A stretch of 64,000 bases of DNA from Oerskovia enterophila (GCF_001692445.1 NZ_MAQA01000018.1:1-64000); one strand, 5' to 3'. Counted from the stretch's first letter, positions 45,623-54,421 are shown. Notes: generated from the sequence alone by a model not told the origin. Numbers and translations are program-made.

Positions 45623-46954
45623 GTGAGCACGACACCGACGCACCCCGCTCAGCCCGCTCCCTCCGGGGGCACCCGCCTCGACCCGTGGTTCGGCGCCTAC
45701 GCCGAGCGAGCCCACGGCATGCGAGCGTCGGAGATTCGCGCCCTGTTCGCGGTCGCGAATCGCCCCGAGGTCGTCTCGCTCGCCGGTGGGATGCCCTACC
45801 TCGAAGGCCTCCCCCTCGACACCATCGCCGACGCCATGCAGCGGCTCGTCGCGACGCGCGGCACCACCGCGCTCCAGTACGGCTCGGGTCAGGGTGCCGA
45901 GGAGCTCCGTGAGCGCATCATCGACATCGTCCGGCTCGAGGGCATCGACTGCCACCCCGACGACGTCGTGGTGACCACGGGTTCACAGCAGGCTCTCGAC
46001 CTGGTGACGCGCATCTTCATCGACCCGGGCGACGTCGTCGTGGCCGAGGCCCCCAGCTATGTCGGCGCGCTCGGCGTCTTCCGGTCCTACCAGGCGGACA
46101 TCGTCCACGTCCCTCTGGACGAGCACGGGCTGATCCCCGAGGCGCTCGAGGAGACCTTGACCCGCCTCGCCGCCGATGGGCGCCGCGTCAAGCTGCTCTA
46201 CACGGTCCCCAACTTCCACAACCCGGCCGGCGTCACCATGTCGCTCGAGCGCCGTCCCCGCATCCTCGAGATCGCGCAGCGATTCGGCGTCCTCGTGATC
46301 GAGGACAACCCGTACGGGCTGCTGGGCTTCGACGGCGATCCCCTGCCGGCGCTGCGGTCGCTCGACGACGAGGGCGTGCTCTACCTCGGGTCGTTCTCCA
46401 AGACCTTCGCGCCGGGCTACCGGGTCGGCTGGGTCGTGGCCCCGCACGCAGTCCGCGAGAAGCTGGTCCTGGCGAGCGAGTCGGCCATCCTCTGCCCCTC
46501 GAACGCCTCGCAGCTCGCGATCGCGACGTACCTCGAGACCTGTGACTGGCAGGGACAGATCAAGCAGTTCCGCGAGCTCTACCGCGAGCGTCGCGACGCC
46601 ATGATCGGCGCCCTCTCCGAGCACCTGCCGTCGGCGACATGGACCGTTCCCGACGGAGGCTTCTACACCTGGGTCAAGCTTCCCGACGGGCTCGATGCCC
46701 GTTCGATGCTGCCGCGAGCGGTCACGGCCCGGGTCGCCTACGTCCCCGGGACGGCGTTCTACGCAGACGGCTCCGGCGCGGACCACGTGCGGCTCTCCTA
46801 CTGCTTCCCGACGCCGGAGCGCATCCGCGAGGGCGTCCGCCGGTTTGCCGGCGTCGTGTCCGCAGAGAGGGACCTCGTCGAGATCTTCGGAACGTCAGGC
46901 GCTCCGGACTCGGACCTGACCGACGTCGAGAACCCTGGCCCCAACCTCGCGTGA
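45623..46954 (+). CDS. PLP-dependent class I/II aminotransferase
   Basis: A 443-residue fold-type I aminotransferase, similar to LysN/ARO8 enzymes and to the catalytic half of MocR regulators, but without the MocR winged helix. The PLP lysine is in SFSKTFAPGYRVGW (about residue 262), and YTVPNFHNPAGVTMS and IEDNPYGLLGF are in the cofactor site. GTG 45623 is taken as start. Its stop overlaps the next start (GTGA). The specific amino acid is unknown. Confidence 0.88.
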   Translation: MSTTPTHPAQPAPSGGTRLDPWFGAYAERAHGMRASEIRALFAVANRPEVVSLAGGMPYLEGLPLDTIADAMQRLVATRGTTALQYGSGQGAEELRERIIDIVRLEGIDCHPDDVVVTTGSQQALDLVTRIFIDPGDVVVAEAPSYVGALGVFRSYQADIVHVPLDEHGLIPEALEETLTRLAADGRRVKLLYTVPNFHNPAGVTMSLERRPRILEIAQRFGVLVIEDNPYGLLGFDGDPLPALRSLDDEGVLYLGSFSKTFAPGYRVGWVVAPHAVREKLVLASESAILCPSNASQLAIATYLETCDWQGQIKQFRELYRERRDAMIGALSEHLPSATWTVPDGGFYTWVKLPDGLDARSMLPRAVTARVAYVPGTAFYADGSGADHVRLSYCFPTPERIREGVRRFAGVVSAERDLVEIFGTSGAPDSDLTDVENPGPNLA

Positions 46955-48057
46955 GCACCACCCCCGCGCACGAGAGCACCTTGCAGAACGTCGAGAGGAC
47001 CAAGACCGTGGGTACTGCTGCGGAGAATGCCATTCTTGCGGAGGACGTCGTCGAGCCCGACGCCGCCTCGACGACGGGGAGCTCTGGCACCTCATCCCGT
47101 CCCGAGATGAAGCGCGTCGTCATCCTCGCCGGAGGGCTCTCGCACGAGCGCGACGTGTCGCTCCGGTCGGGTCGACGCGTCGCGGAGTCCCTGCGTGGAG
47201 CAGGGATGGACGTGACCGTGCTCGACGTCGATGCATCGCTGCTCTCGGCGTTGGCTGCCGACCGGCCTGAGGTCGTGTGGCCGCTCCTGCACGGTGCGAG
47301 CGGCGAGGACGGGTCCGTCCGCGATGTGCTCGAGCTCCTAGGACTGGACTACGTCGGCACCGGCCCCAGGGCCTCTCGTGCGGCGTGGAACAAGGCGATC
47401 GCCAAGAACGTCGTGCTGGGAGCGGGGATCGACACTCCCGACTACGTGACCCTCCCCCAGAGCCTCTTCCGAGAGCTCGGCGCTCAGCCCGTCCTCGACG
47501 CGGTCGTCAGCAGGCTGGGACTGCCGCTCGTGGTCAAGCCGAACCAAGGGGGCTCAGCCCTGGGCGTCACCCTCGTGTCGCGTGCTGAGGATCTTCCGCG
47601 AGCCATGGTCGACTGCTTCTCCTATGGCGAGCTCGCACTCATCGAGAAGGCGGTCCAGGGTGTCGAGGTAGCCGTCAGCGTGGTGGACGGCCCCGATGGC
47701 CCGCATGCCCTTCCCGCTGTCGAGATCGTCACCGACGGCCCGTACGACTACGACGCCCGATACAACCCTGGGCGAACCAACTACTTCACGCCCGCCCGTC
47801 TCTCCGCACCAGTGGCCGCCCGCGTGGCCCAAGTGGCCGTCGACGCTCATGTCGCTCTGGGGCTCCGCGGACTCTCACGGTCGGACCTGATCGTCGACCC
47901 CGACGGCGTGCCCCACTTCCTTGAGGTCAACGTCGCCCCGGGTATGACCGAGACCTCGCTCTTCCCGCAGGCTGCCCACGCTGCGGGGCTCGACCTTGGC
48001 GGCCTCTATCGGCAGATCGTCGCACAGAGCGTCGGGGCACGAGTCACGGCGATCTGA
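46951..48057 (+). CDS. D-alanine--D-alanine ligase family protein
   Basis: A 368-residue ATP-grasp ligase of the Ddl type. VVILAGGLSHERDVSLRSGR (about residues 55-74) is the N-terminal signature, VVKPNQGGSALGVTLV is ATP-binding, and EVNVAPGMTETSLFPQAA contains metal-binding and substrate residues. The GTG start overlaps the aminotransferase stop; a polar tail of about 50 residues precedes the fold, so a start nearer ATG 47107 is possible. D-Ala-D-Ala synthesis is the family role; a second Ddl elsewhere in the genome would make another dipeptide possible. Confidence 0.8.
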   Translation: MSTTPAHESTLQNVERTKTVGTAAENAILAEDVVEPDAASTTGSSGTSSRPEMKRVVILAGGLSHERDVSLRSGRRVAESLRGAGMDVTVLDVDASLLSALAADRPEVVWPLLHGASGEDGSVRDVLELLGLDYVGTGPRASRAAWNKAIAKNVVLGAGIDTPDYVTLPQSLFRELGAQPVLDAVVSRLGLPLVVKPNQGGSALGVTLVSRAEDLPRAMVDCFSYGELALIEKAVQGVEVAVSVVDGPDGPHALPAVEIVTDGPYDYDARYNPGRTNYFTPARLSAPVAARVAQVAVDAHVALGLRGLSRSDLIVDPDGVPHFLEVNVAPGMTETSLFPQAAHAAGLDLGGLYRQIVAQSVGARVTAI

Positions 48058-48076
48058 CAAACATCCTCCAGACCGC

Positions 48077-48114
48077 ACGAAGCCCCGGTGAACGTCAGTT
48101 CACCGGGGCTTCGT
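48077..48114. terminator. Hairpin terminator directly adjoining a parS site
   Basis: A perfect 17-bp stem (48077-48093 with 48098-48114) and a 4-base loop, 19 bases after the ligase stop. Its last base is the first base of the parS at 48114-48129. It also serves the end of the convergent parB gene. Confidence 0.8.
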
Positions 48115-48129
48115 GTTTCACGTGAAACA
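48114..48129. promoter_or_regulatory. parS: parS centromere site
   Basis: TGTTTCACGTGAAACA, a perfect match to the ParB-binding consensus, between the convergent ligase and parB genes and fused to a terminator hairpin. Confidence 0.95.
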
Positions 48130-48158
48130 TCGGGCAGCGACCATGTTGGCGGCTGGAC

Positions 48159-49382
48159 CTACTGACGCAGCAGACCTGGGTCCTCCGGGGCCATGAGGTC
48201 GAGGATCCTGTTGAGATCCTCGACCGACGCGAACTCCACCGTCAGACGGCCCTTGTTCTTGCCGAGGTCCACCTTGACCCGTGTCTCGAACCGGTCAGAG
48301 AGCCGGACCGCGAGGTCGTCGATCGCTGCGATGCGCTGCCCTGGTCGCGGTGCGCGTTCCACGGGCTTCTTCGCGTCGAGGCCACCAAGAGCGACGATCT
48401 CCTCAGTCGCTCTGACCGACAGTCCTTCCGACACGATCCTCTGAGCGAGGCGTTCGATCTCAGCGCCGTCAGTCAGACCCAGCAGAGCACGAGCATGTCC
48501 GGCTGAGAGCACTCCCGCTGCCACCCGGCGCTGTACGAGTGGCGGCAGGCGCAGCAGGCGCAGCATGTTCGAGATCTGCGACCGACTGCGAGAGATCCGG
48601 GTGCCGAGCTCTTCGTGCGTGCACCCGAAGTCGTCGAGCAGCTGACGGTAGGCGGCAGCCTCTTCGAGAGGATTGAGCGCGCTGCGATGGAGGTTCTCCA
48701 GCAGTGCGTCCCGCAGAAGATCCGCGTCCTCCGTCTCACGAATGATCGCCGGGATGACGTCCAGTCCTGCGGCCTGCGTCGCACGCCAGCGCCGCTCCCC
48801 CATGATGAGTTCGTATGAGCCCTCGTTCTCCGGGTCGCGTCGTACGACGATGGGCTGGAGAACACCGATCTCCTTGATCGACCCGACCAGCTCGTCCAGC
48901 TCGCCCTCGTCGAACACAGTGCGTGGCTGGCGAGAGTTCGCACGGATCAGACCTACGGGGAGCTCGGCGAATGTCGCGCCAGGGACAGGGACCAGGCCGT
49001 CGTCCGCAGGTGTTGCGGTGTGCGTCCTCTCGGACGTCGCGGATGTTTCACGTGAAACAACGCCGGCGTGTGCACCTTCCGCCGCAGTCGAAGGTTCGGT
49101 GGGGATCAACGGTCGAGATGTCGAGGCAAGGTCAGTGGTCGGATCGTCCAGACCAATCAGACCAGCCGGTGAGTCGGAGCTCTCACGCTCGATCGTCAGG
49201 ACGGTCGAGCCACCCAGGCTCGACGACCCCACTCCCCCGCCCTCCGGGTTGGTGTTCTGTTCGACCGGCGCTGCAGCCTGTGGCGCCGACGGGAAGAACA
49301 CGTCCACGGGGCGTTCACGCTCTGGGCTCGTCGGAATCAGGGCCCCAAGACCACGCCCAAGCCCACGGCGCTTCTCACTCAT
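48159..49382 (-). CDS. parB: Chromosome partition protein ParB
   Basis: A 407-residue centromere-binding CTP-dependent clamp. The start [14 protein letters not shown] is the ParA-interacting tail, a disordered stretch of about 130 residues follows, then the ParB/Srx CTPase domain ([20 protein letters not shown], then [12 protein letters not shown]) near 145-235, the helix-turn-helix that reads parS ([20 protein letters not shown]) and a C-terminal dimer domain. Its ATG overlaps the parA stop (ATGA). A parS site lies within the gene at 49044-49059. Confidence 0.96.
   Translation of the reverse strand: MSEKRRGLGRGLGALIPTSPERERPVDVFFPSAPQAAAPVEQNTNPEGGGVGSSSLGGSTVLTIERESSDSPAGLIGLDDPTTDLASTSRPLIPTEPSTAAEGAHAGVVSRETSATSERTHTATPADDGLVPVPGATFAELPVGLIRANSRQPRTVFDEGELDELVGSIKEIGVLQPIVVRRDPENEGSYELIMGERRWRATQAAGLDVIPAIIRETEDADLLRDALLENLHRSALNPLEEAAAYRQLLDDFGCTHEELGTRISRSRSQISNMLRLLRLPPLVQRRVAAGVLSAGHARALLGLTDGAEIERLAQRIVSEGLSVRATEEIVALGGLDAKKPVERAPRPGQRIAAIDDLAVRLSDRFETRVKVDLGKNKGRLTVEFASVEDLNRILDLMAPEDPGLLRQ
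49044..49059. promoter_or_regulatory. parS: parS site inside parB
   Basis: Perfect TGTTTCACGTGAAACA within the disordered N-terminal part of parB, encoding VVSRET in frame on the minus strand. Confidence 0.93.
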
Positions 49383-50542
49383 CGTGCATCCTCCTGGTAG
49401 CTAGGCAGCACTGCCCATCGTTCGGCGAGGTAGTTCTGCCGGGAGACGTCGCGAGATGCTCCGTCAACGGGTTGAACGGGTATGGGACGTCCACGATCAG
49501 CAACCTCCCGAGCGGCTTCGAGGTAGGCGAGCGCACCAGTGGAGCTTGGGTCGTACGTGATGACAGTCTGCCCGTGGCTCGGCGCTTCGGAGATGCGTAC
49601 TGAGCGGGGAACAGTCGTCCTGAGGGTCTGCTCGGGGAAGTGCTCGCGCACCTCGGATGCGACCTGCTGGGCGAGGTTGGTGCGGCCGTCATACATGGTC
49701 AAGAGAATGCTCGAGACGTGCAGCTGGGGATTCAGGTGCGCCTTGATGAGCTCGATCGTCTTGAGGAGCTGGCTCAAGCCTTCAAGGGCGTAGTACTCGC
49801 ACTGGATCGGAATGAGTACCTCCCGGCCGACCACGAAGGCATTGACAGTCAGCAGGCCGAGGCTGGGAGGGCAATCGACCAAGACGTAGTCGATGCGCTC
49901 AAGCCCTTGCGCGACGCGTTCCTCCAGGTAGACATCCACCGCACGACGCAGCCGTGTTTCACGTGAAACCAAGGAGACGAGCTCGATCTCAGCACCCGAC
50001 AGGTCGATGGTCGCAGGGACACACCAGAGGCTCGGGATGTCGGGGCACTGCTGGACCGCAGAAGCAAGCGGGGCACCGTCGACCAGAACCTCGTAGACAG
50101 AGGGTGTCCCGGCGCGGTGTTCGACACCGAGTGCCGTCGACGCATTGCCTTGCGGGTCATTGTCGATGACAAGGACATTCAACCCAGCCTGGGCAAGACC
50201 AGCGGCGAGGTTGACTGTCGTCGTCGTCTTCCCGACGCCACCCTTCTGGTTGGCGATCGTGATGATGCGGGTCGTCGCTGGACGGGGGAACTGTCGTCCG
50301 TGGAGATCGATGCGACGCCGCGCATCGATGGTGAGCTGGGCCGCGAGAGGCGTGTCGTCGTCCATCTCGGGCAGGCTGGCCATGAGGGCAGCTCGGCGAT
50401 CGTCTTCGCTGGCCATCGCCGCTGTGCCCTGGTTCCCGGAGTCAGTCGACGATGTTTCACGTGAAACCGCCGCGAACGGCACCGCTTCTCGATGATCGAA
50501 CGGCATGCTCTGGTACCGGTCGGAACTCTCAGTCACGCCCAT
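49379..50542 (-). CDS. parA: Chromosome partition ATPase ParA
   Basis: A 387-residue Walker-type ATPase that moves ParB-parS complexes apart. The deviant Walker A is [18 protein letters not shown] (about residues 99-116), and [17 protein letters not shown] is the A'/B region. The ATG at 50542 follows GAGGGAG; a polar extension of about 85 residues precedes the core fold. Two parS sites lie inside the gene (49955-49970, 50453-50468). It overlaps parB by 4 bases. Confidence 0.96.
   Translation of the reverse strand: MGVTESSDRYQSMPFDHREAVPFAAVSRETSSTDSGNQGTAAMASEDDRRAALMASLPEMDDDTPLAAQLTIDARRRIDLHGRQFPRPATTRIITIANQKGGVGKTTTTVNLAAGLAQAGLNVLVIDNDPQGNASTALGVEHRAGTPSVYEVLVDGAPLASAVQQCPDIPSLWCVPATIDLSGAEIELVSLVSRETRLRRAVDVYLEERVAQGLERIDYVLVDCPPSLGLLTVNAFVVGREVLIPIQCEYYALEGLSQLLKTIELIKAHLNPQLHVSSILLTMYDGRTNLAQQVASEVREHFPEQTLRTTVPRSVRISEAPSHGQTVITYDPSSTGALAYLEAAREVADRGRPIPVQPVDGASRDVSRQNYLAERWAVLPSYQEDAR
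49955..49970. promoter_or_regulatory. parS: parS site inside parA, internal
   Basis: TGTTTCACGTGAAACC, one mismatch to consensus in the last base, encoding VSRET (SLVSRETRL) in parA. Confidence 0.9.
50453..50468. promoter_or_regulatory. parS: parS site inside parA, 5' end
   Basis: TGTTTCACGTGAAACC, one mismatch in the last base, in the disordered N-terminal extension of ParA, encoding VSRET (AAVSRETSS). Confidence 0.9.
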
Positions 50543-50570
50543 CTCCCTCAATTGACCCACCTCACAGCAT

Positions 50571-50607
50571 GCGCTCAAGACCCGGCATTGACCGAGGTCT
50601 TGAGCGC
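50571..50607 (-). promoter_or_regulatory. 12-bp inverted repeat in the parA leader
   Basis: GCGCTCAAGACC (50571-50582) and GGTCTTGAGCGC (50596-50607) form a perfect stem with a 13-base loop, 28 bases before the parA start and downstream of rsmG. No U-tract follows. It could be an operator, an attenuator or the rsmG terminator; these cannot be told apart by sight. Confidence 0.55.
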
Positions 50608-50745
50608 GTGTCGCCCCGAAACTCGGCGGACAAGACAATCGGGGCTGCATCTCTGCCGCCTCATGCCCGCGAGTCCCGTGTTCTCGACGCTACCTCACGG
50701 ATCCGTCGTCAGACCGTTCTCCACGGCTGTCCCTAGGCTCACGAC

Positions 50746-51420
50746 TCAGGCAGGAGTGCGGCGTACCCGAAGCACCGTCGTCGGTTCGACGCCCTCGACG
50801 CTGAGGGCCTCCAGGATCTGAGGCTCCTCGGTCTTGTACTTCCGCAGCACCTTACGTGCCGGCTCGATCTCCTGCTGGACGTTCTTGCCCTTGAGGACCA
50901 CCATCTCTCCCCCGCGCTCCACGAGCGGCAGTGACATCCTGGCGAGCTTCTCGAGCGCAGCCACGGCACGAGAAGTGACCGCCTCACACTGGAAGGCACC
51001 GTGGTACTCCTCGGCCCGGCCTCGCTTGACCTCCACGTTGGTGAGCTCGAGCTCGTCCACCACCTCGTTCAACCAGGTGCAACGACGCTCCATGGGCTCG
51101 ATCAGCAGGACCTGCGCTTCCGGGAGCATCGCCGCAATGACGATGCCTGGAAGCCCTGCTCCGGATCCGATGTCTGCAATCGTTCCACCGGTCGGGAGGT
51201 ACTGCACCACCGCAGCGGAGTTCAGGATGTGGCGCTCCCAGATGCGAGAGACCTCACGCGGACCGATCAAGCCACGCAACTCTCCCTGGTCGTGCAGCAT
51301 CTCTGCAAACCGCGAAACGAGAGAGAAAGAGTCTCCGAAGTACTCCTGGACTTCGGGCGAATCCGCGAGCGCTTCGCGTGAAACGTCGCTCGGGATGCCG
51401 TCGCTCATCTCGTTCGTCAT
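50746..51420 (-). CDS. rsmG: 16S rRNA (guanine527-N7)-methyltransferase RsmG
   Basis: A 224-residue RsmG (GidB), which methylates G527 of 16S rRNA; loss of it gives low-level streptomycin resistance in several bacteria. The SAM site is TIADIGSGAGLPGIVIAAML near residue 79; WERHILNSAAVVQYLP and AVTSRAVAALEKL are family motifs. The codons for VSREA near the N-terminus overlap a degenerate parS (51370-51385). It lies upstream of parA in the usual order. Confidence 0.95.
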   Translation of the reverse strand: MTNEMSDGIPSDVSREALADSPEVQEYFGDSFSLVSRFAEMLHDQGELRGLIGPREVSRIWERHILNSAAVVQYLPTGGTIADIGSGAGLPGIVIAAMLPEAQVLLIEPMERRCTWLNEVVDELELTNVEVKRGRAEEYHGAFQCEAVTSRAVAALEKLARMSLPLVERGGEMVVLKGKNVQQEIEPARKVLRKYKTEEPQILEALSVEGVEPTTVLRVRRTPA

Positions 51421-51840
51421 GTACTCCTCTTTCGGTGCAGATCACCTGTGCGGCGAGATCCACGTAGTGCCGGACAACCAGGGTCCATGGTGTCACGTCC
51501 CGGCCCGGACCGGTCCGAACGTTCGGCTGTCCGTACGCGCGATCCACGGGAAAGCTCGGATCGCACCATCGACTTCCATGGGCCGATCGCGTGACCCAGC
51601 CTTCTCGACTTCCTCGGTTCGGGCTCCAGGTCCTGGCCGCCCCTCCGCGTCCTGCAGGTCCCCGCTGTCATGCGAGGCGCTGCGCAGAAGGTTCGGCCCG
51701 CATCCGTGACGTGGAGCGGCGGGCGCTCCGAAAGCTGCGCCCACCCGATCAAGATGTTCCAAGAGCTCGTCGGTCGTAGCCAGCCCTTGCTGCACCATGG
51801 CAGCGAGCAGGCCGATTGCGGTCCATGGGTGGCGTTCACC
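51421..51840 (-). pseudogene. Possible decayed DUF559/AbiEi-like gene
   Basis: The 600-base gap between rsmG and jag has no intact gene. On the minus strand, pieces in different frames resemble actinobacterial DUF559-type proteins: AAMVQQGLATTDELLEHLDR followed by RVGAAF (about 51810-51720), PMEVDGAIR (near 51580), and DVTPWTLVVRHYVDLAAQ (near 51490-51440) in another frame. Stops and shifts separate them. I read this as a decayed gene; the family assignment is tentative. From 51841 to 51958 I see nothing. Confidence 0.35.
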
Positions 51841-51958
51841 GATACCTCGCGGATCGCTCCCCCGCGCGTGACGGAACCAGCAGTTCAGGGCAGCATGTCA
51901 GACGCCCGTCGATCTACTTCTCGTTCAGCCCACGTCCGCTAGCTCTGCGGACACAACA

Positions 51959-51996
51959 GAGCCGCCCGATGTTTCACGTGAAACATCGGGCGGCTC
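51959..51996. promoter_or_regulatory. parS: parS within a 38-bp perfect palindrome (parS plus terminator)
   Basis: A perfect consensus parS (51970-51985) is the centre of a 38-bp perfect palindrome whose outer arms are GAGCCGCCCGA and TCGGGCGGCTC. It lies 24 bases after the jag stop on the minus strand, where a terminator is expected, so one element may serve both ParB binding and transcription ending. Confidence 0.9.
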
Positions 51997-52020
51997 AGCG
52001 GCCTTGAACGACCGAGCGGA

Positions 52021-52542
52021 TCAGGACGCTTCGGCGGGGCGAATCACGACATAGCGTTCCGGGTCGGTACCCCGAGAGTCGCTCGTGAGGCCGGCGGCTG
52101 CCACGACATCGTGGACGACCTTGCGCTCGAACGCGTTGAGCGGCTCCATCGATAGCTCCTCGCCCGACTCTCGCACCTTGGCGATCGCCACGGTGGCCAG
52201 TTCCGTGAGCTCGATCTTGCGCTGAGCCCGGAAGCCTGCGATGTCGAGCATGAGTCGACTCCGCTCCCCCGTCCGGGCCTGGACGGCGAGACGGGTGAGT
52301 TCCTGCAGCGCGTCCAACACCTCCCCCTCCTTGCCCACCAGGTGACGGAGGGACGCCGCGTCGTCGGCCACGATCTCGAGGGCCGCACGACCGTGATCGA
52401 TGTCGATGTCGATGTCGCCGTCGAGGTCCGCGATATCGAGGAACTCCTCGAGGTAGTCTGCCGCGACCTCGCCCTCTTCTTCGAGGCGCGTCATCTCGTC
52501 GGGGGCTTGGTCTTCGGCAGCGGGTGCGTCAGTAGACGACAT
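52021..52542 (-). CDS. jag: Jag/KhpB family RNA-binding protein (KH and R3H)
   Basis: A 173-residue RNA-binding protein. An acidic N-terminal tail of about 45 residues replaces the Jag_N domain; a KH domain covers about 45-115 (LRHLVGKEGEVLDALQELTR holds the GXXG loop) and an R3H domain about 120-170 (MEPLNAFERKVVHDVVAAAG). AAGGAG precedes the ATG. In other bacteria it binds mRNAs and affects cell elongation. It follows yidC in the conserved order. Confidence 0.92.
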   Translation of the reverse strand: MSSTDAPAAEDQAPDEMTRLEEEGEVAADYLEEFLDIADLDGDIDIDIDHGRAALEIVADDAASLRHLVGKEGEVLDALQELTRLAVQARTGERSRLMLDIAGFRAQRKIELTELATVAIAKVRESGEELSMEPLNAFERKVVHDVVAAAGLTSDSRGTDPERYVVIRPAEAS

Positions 52543-52612
52543 GCTGACTCCTTGGGGGTCAGGAGAACCCCGGGTCGCAAGGATCCTCGGTGCTCTCGGA
52601 ACAGGACTGGGG

Positions 52613-53677
52613 CTACTTCTTCGGCTTCTTCGGGGACGGAGAACCCTTACCGGTTCCCTGTGCCGTGCCGCCGGTCTCGTCGTCGACAGGTGCATCCTCG
52701 ACCTTGTCGGACGGAGCCGTGGTTCCGGTGATGACGCGAGGCGTGCCAGGCTTCTGACGGTCCTTGCGCTTGGGCTGCTGACGCTGCCCTCGCGGCTGCT
52801 CGATGACCGGAGCGGCCTCCTCGACGATCCCCTTGGCCGCAGCCTTGCGCTTCTTGCGTTCGAGCATCAGCCGCTCGGCCTCCGACCCCGGTGCCGGCAT
52901 GCGCTTGATCGTGTAGAACTGCTGCCCCATGGACCAGAGGTTCGTCGTCGTCCAGTAGACCAGGACACCGACGGGGAAGTTCACGCCGGAGACGGCGAAG
53001 ATGAACGGGAAGACGTAGAGCATCATCTTCTGGGTCGAGGCCATGGGGCCCTCGAGTGCCGACTTCGGCATGTTCTTCATGGTCAGCTGACGCTGCGTGA
53101 AGAAGGTGGTGGCGCACATCGCGACGATGAGCGCACCGATGACGATCTTCGCCTGGAGGTCATCCGTCTTGAGGAAGACGTCAGAAAGGTGGGCTCCGAA
53201 GAGCGAAGAGCTCTCGATGTCCTTGGCGACCGCTGCGTTGATCGGTCCGATCGGGTCCGCATCGCCTGTCGAGATCGGCACCAGGCCGTTGAGCACACGG
53301 AACAGCGCGAAGAAGATGGGCGACTGCAGAAGGATCGGCAGGCACGAGGCGAACGGGTTGGTCCCGTGCTTCTTGTAGAGCTCCATGGTCTCGCGGCTCA
53401 TGGCCTCACGGGACGCCGGGTCCGACTTGCCCTTGTACTTCTTCTGGATCGCCTGCATCTCCGGCTGCAGCATCTGCATGCCGCGGGAGGCCTTGATCTG
53501 CTTGAAGAAGAGCGGGATCAGGAGGATACGGATGATGATCACGAGCCCGACGATCGAGAACACCCAACCGAGACCGGGTCCGTCGCCCATGCCCAGGAAC
53601 ACGAGCCCCTGGTGGCACAGGTACATGATCCACGCGACGACCCATTCGATCGGCTCGAGGAACTTGAAGAAGTCCAT
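52613..53677 (-). CDS. yidC: Membrane protein insertase YidC/OxaA
   Basis: A 354-residue YidC without the large periplasmic domain, as in Gram-positive bacteria. FLEPIEWVVAWIMYLCHQGL is the first helix; MQMLQPEMQAIQKKYKG is the cytoplasmic coiled region, and NPFASCLPILLQSPIFFALF carries the hydrophilic-groove helix. The tail is long, basic and Lys/Arg-rich, suited to ribosome binding. It inserts proteins into the cytoplasmic membrane. Confidence 0.95.
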   Translation of the reverse strand: MDFFKFLEPIEWVVAWIMYLCHQGLVFLGMGDGPGLGWVFSIVGLVIIIRILLIPLFFKQIKASRGMQMLQPEMQAIQKKYKGKSDPASREAMSRETMELYKKHGTNPFASCLPILLQSPIFFALFRVLNGLVPISTGDADPIGPINAAVAKDIESSSLFGAHLSDVFLKTDDLQAKIVIGALIVAMCATTFFTQRQLTMKNMPKSALEGPMASTQKMMLYVFPFIFAVSGVNFPVGVLVYWTTTNLWSMGQQFYTIKRMPAPGSEAERLMLERKKRKAAAKGIVEEAAPVIEQPRGQRQQPKRKDRQKPGTPRVITGTTAPSDKVEDAPVDDETGGTAQGTGKGSPSPKKPKK

Positions 53678-53710
53678 CCGTACTACTCCCTAACCTTCAA
53701 CAAACTGGGT

Positions 53711-53731
53711 CCCGCCGACGTCGCCGGCGGG
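53711..53731 (-). other. Small hairpin between yidD and yidC
   Basis: CCCGCCG (53711-53717) and CGGCGGG (53725-53731) form a 7-bp stem in the 58-base gap between the two co-directional genes. It may adjust relative expression; it is too weak to call a terminator. Confidence 0.35.
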
Positions 53732-53735
53732 AGGA

Positions 53736-54053
53736 CTAGTGCGAGTGCTTCCTCAGCGCCTCGGGGACGTCGTCGACGCCCCCCTTGCTCCAGGGGTTGC
53801 ACCTCAGCAGCCGCCAGACGGCGAGCCGTACGCCTCGCAGCACACCGTGCCGTCGTATCGCGACGAGCGCGTACTGCGAGCACGAGGGGTAGTACTTGCA
53901 GGTCGGGCCAGTCATCGGGGAGATGACGCTCTGATATCCCCGGATCAGGCCGACGAGCACGAGCAGGGGAATCCTGCGGACGAAGCGCCACGACCGCGAC
54001 GCCCACCCAGAGGTGCTGACACCCGGTGGTTCCACAGGGACTGCCGCACTCAT
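53736..54053 (-). CDS. yidD: Membrane protein insertion efficiency factor YidD
   Basis: A 105-residue YidD with the family motif YQSVISPMTGPTCKYYPSC (about residues 40-58), its Cys pair, and RLAVWRLLRCNPWSKGG. An N-terminal hydrophobic/amphipathic segment associates it with the membrane. The ATG at 54053 overlaps the rnpA stop (ATGA). It assists YidC-dependent insertion. Confidence 0.95.
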   Translation of the reverse strand: MSAAVPVEPPGVSTSGWASRSWRFVRRIPLLVLVGLIRGYQSVISPMTGPTCKYYPSCSQYALVAIRRHGVLRGVRLAVWRLLRCNPWSKGGVDDVPEALRKHSH

Positions 54054-54415
54054 GCGTCCGCCGTCCGTTGGCCCCACCGGGTCACTGCACGCTTGAGACA
54101 GGACGCAAGGTCCTGATCGAGCTGAGCGAAGTCGCTGGACGCCGATGCGGGAAGAGCTCGGACCACCACGCGGGTCTGCGGCGGGAGCGCATCCAGGTAC
54201 GACTGCGAGGCGGCGCGCAGACGCCGCTTCACCTTGTTCCGGTGCACGGCGTTGCCCACAGCCTTGGATACGACAAAACCGACCTGTGGTGGCCCGTCTC
54301 CCCCAGAATCCTGGGTGAGATGAACCACCACGGTCGATCGTCCCGCGCGCACGCCGCTGCGCACCGCCCGTTCAAAATCTACGGAACGGCGCATGCGGTG
54401 CGCCGCGGGCAGCAC
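54050..54415 (-). CDS. rnpA: Ribonuclease P protein component
   Basis: A 121-residue RNase P protein that, with the catalytic RNA, removes 5' leaders from pre-tRNA. The RNR motif is in VSKAVGNAVHRNKVKRRLR (about residues 48-66), and RRSVDFERAVRSG is near the start. GTG start at 54415, seven bases after the rpmH stop. Confidence 0.96.
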   Translation of the reverse strand: MLPAAHRMRRSVDFERAVRSGVRAGRSTVVVHLTQDSGGDGPPQVGFVVSKAVGNAVHRNKVKRRLRAASQSYLDALPPQTRVVVRALPASASSDFAQLDQDLASCLKRAVTRWGQRTADA

Positions 54416-54421
54416 CTGCTG

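Noticed and set aside
51417-51839. Minus-strand open frame of 140 codons upstream of rsmG
   Set aside because: Cys/Trp/Arg-rich without a domain; family-like pieces lie in other frames, so it is treated as part of a decayed gene.
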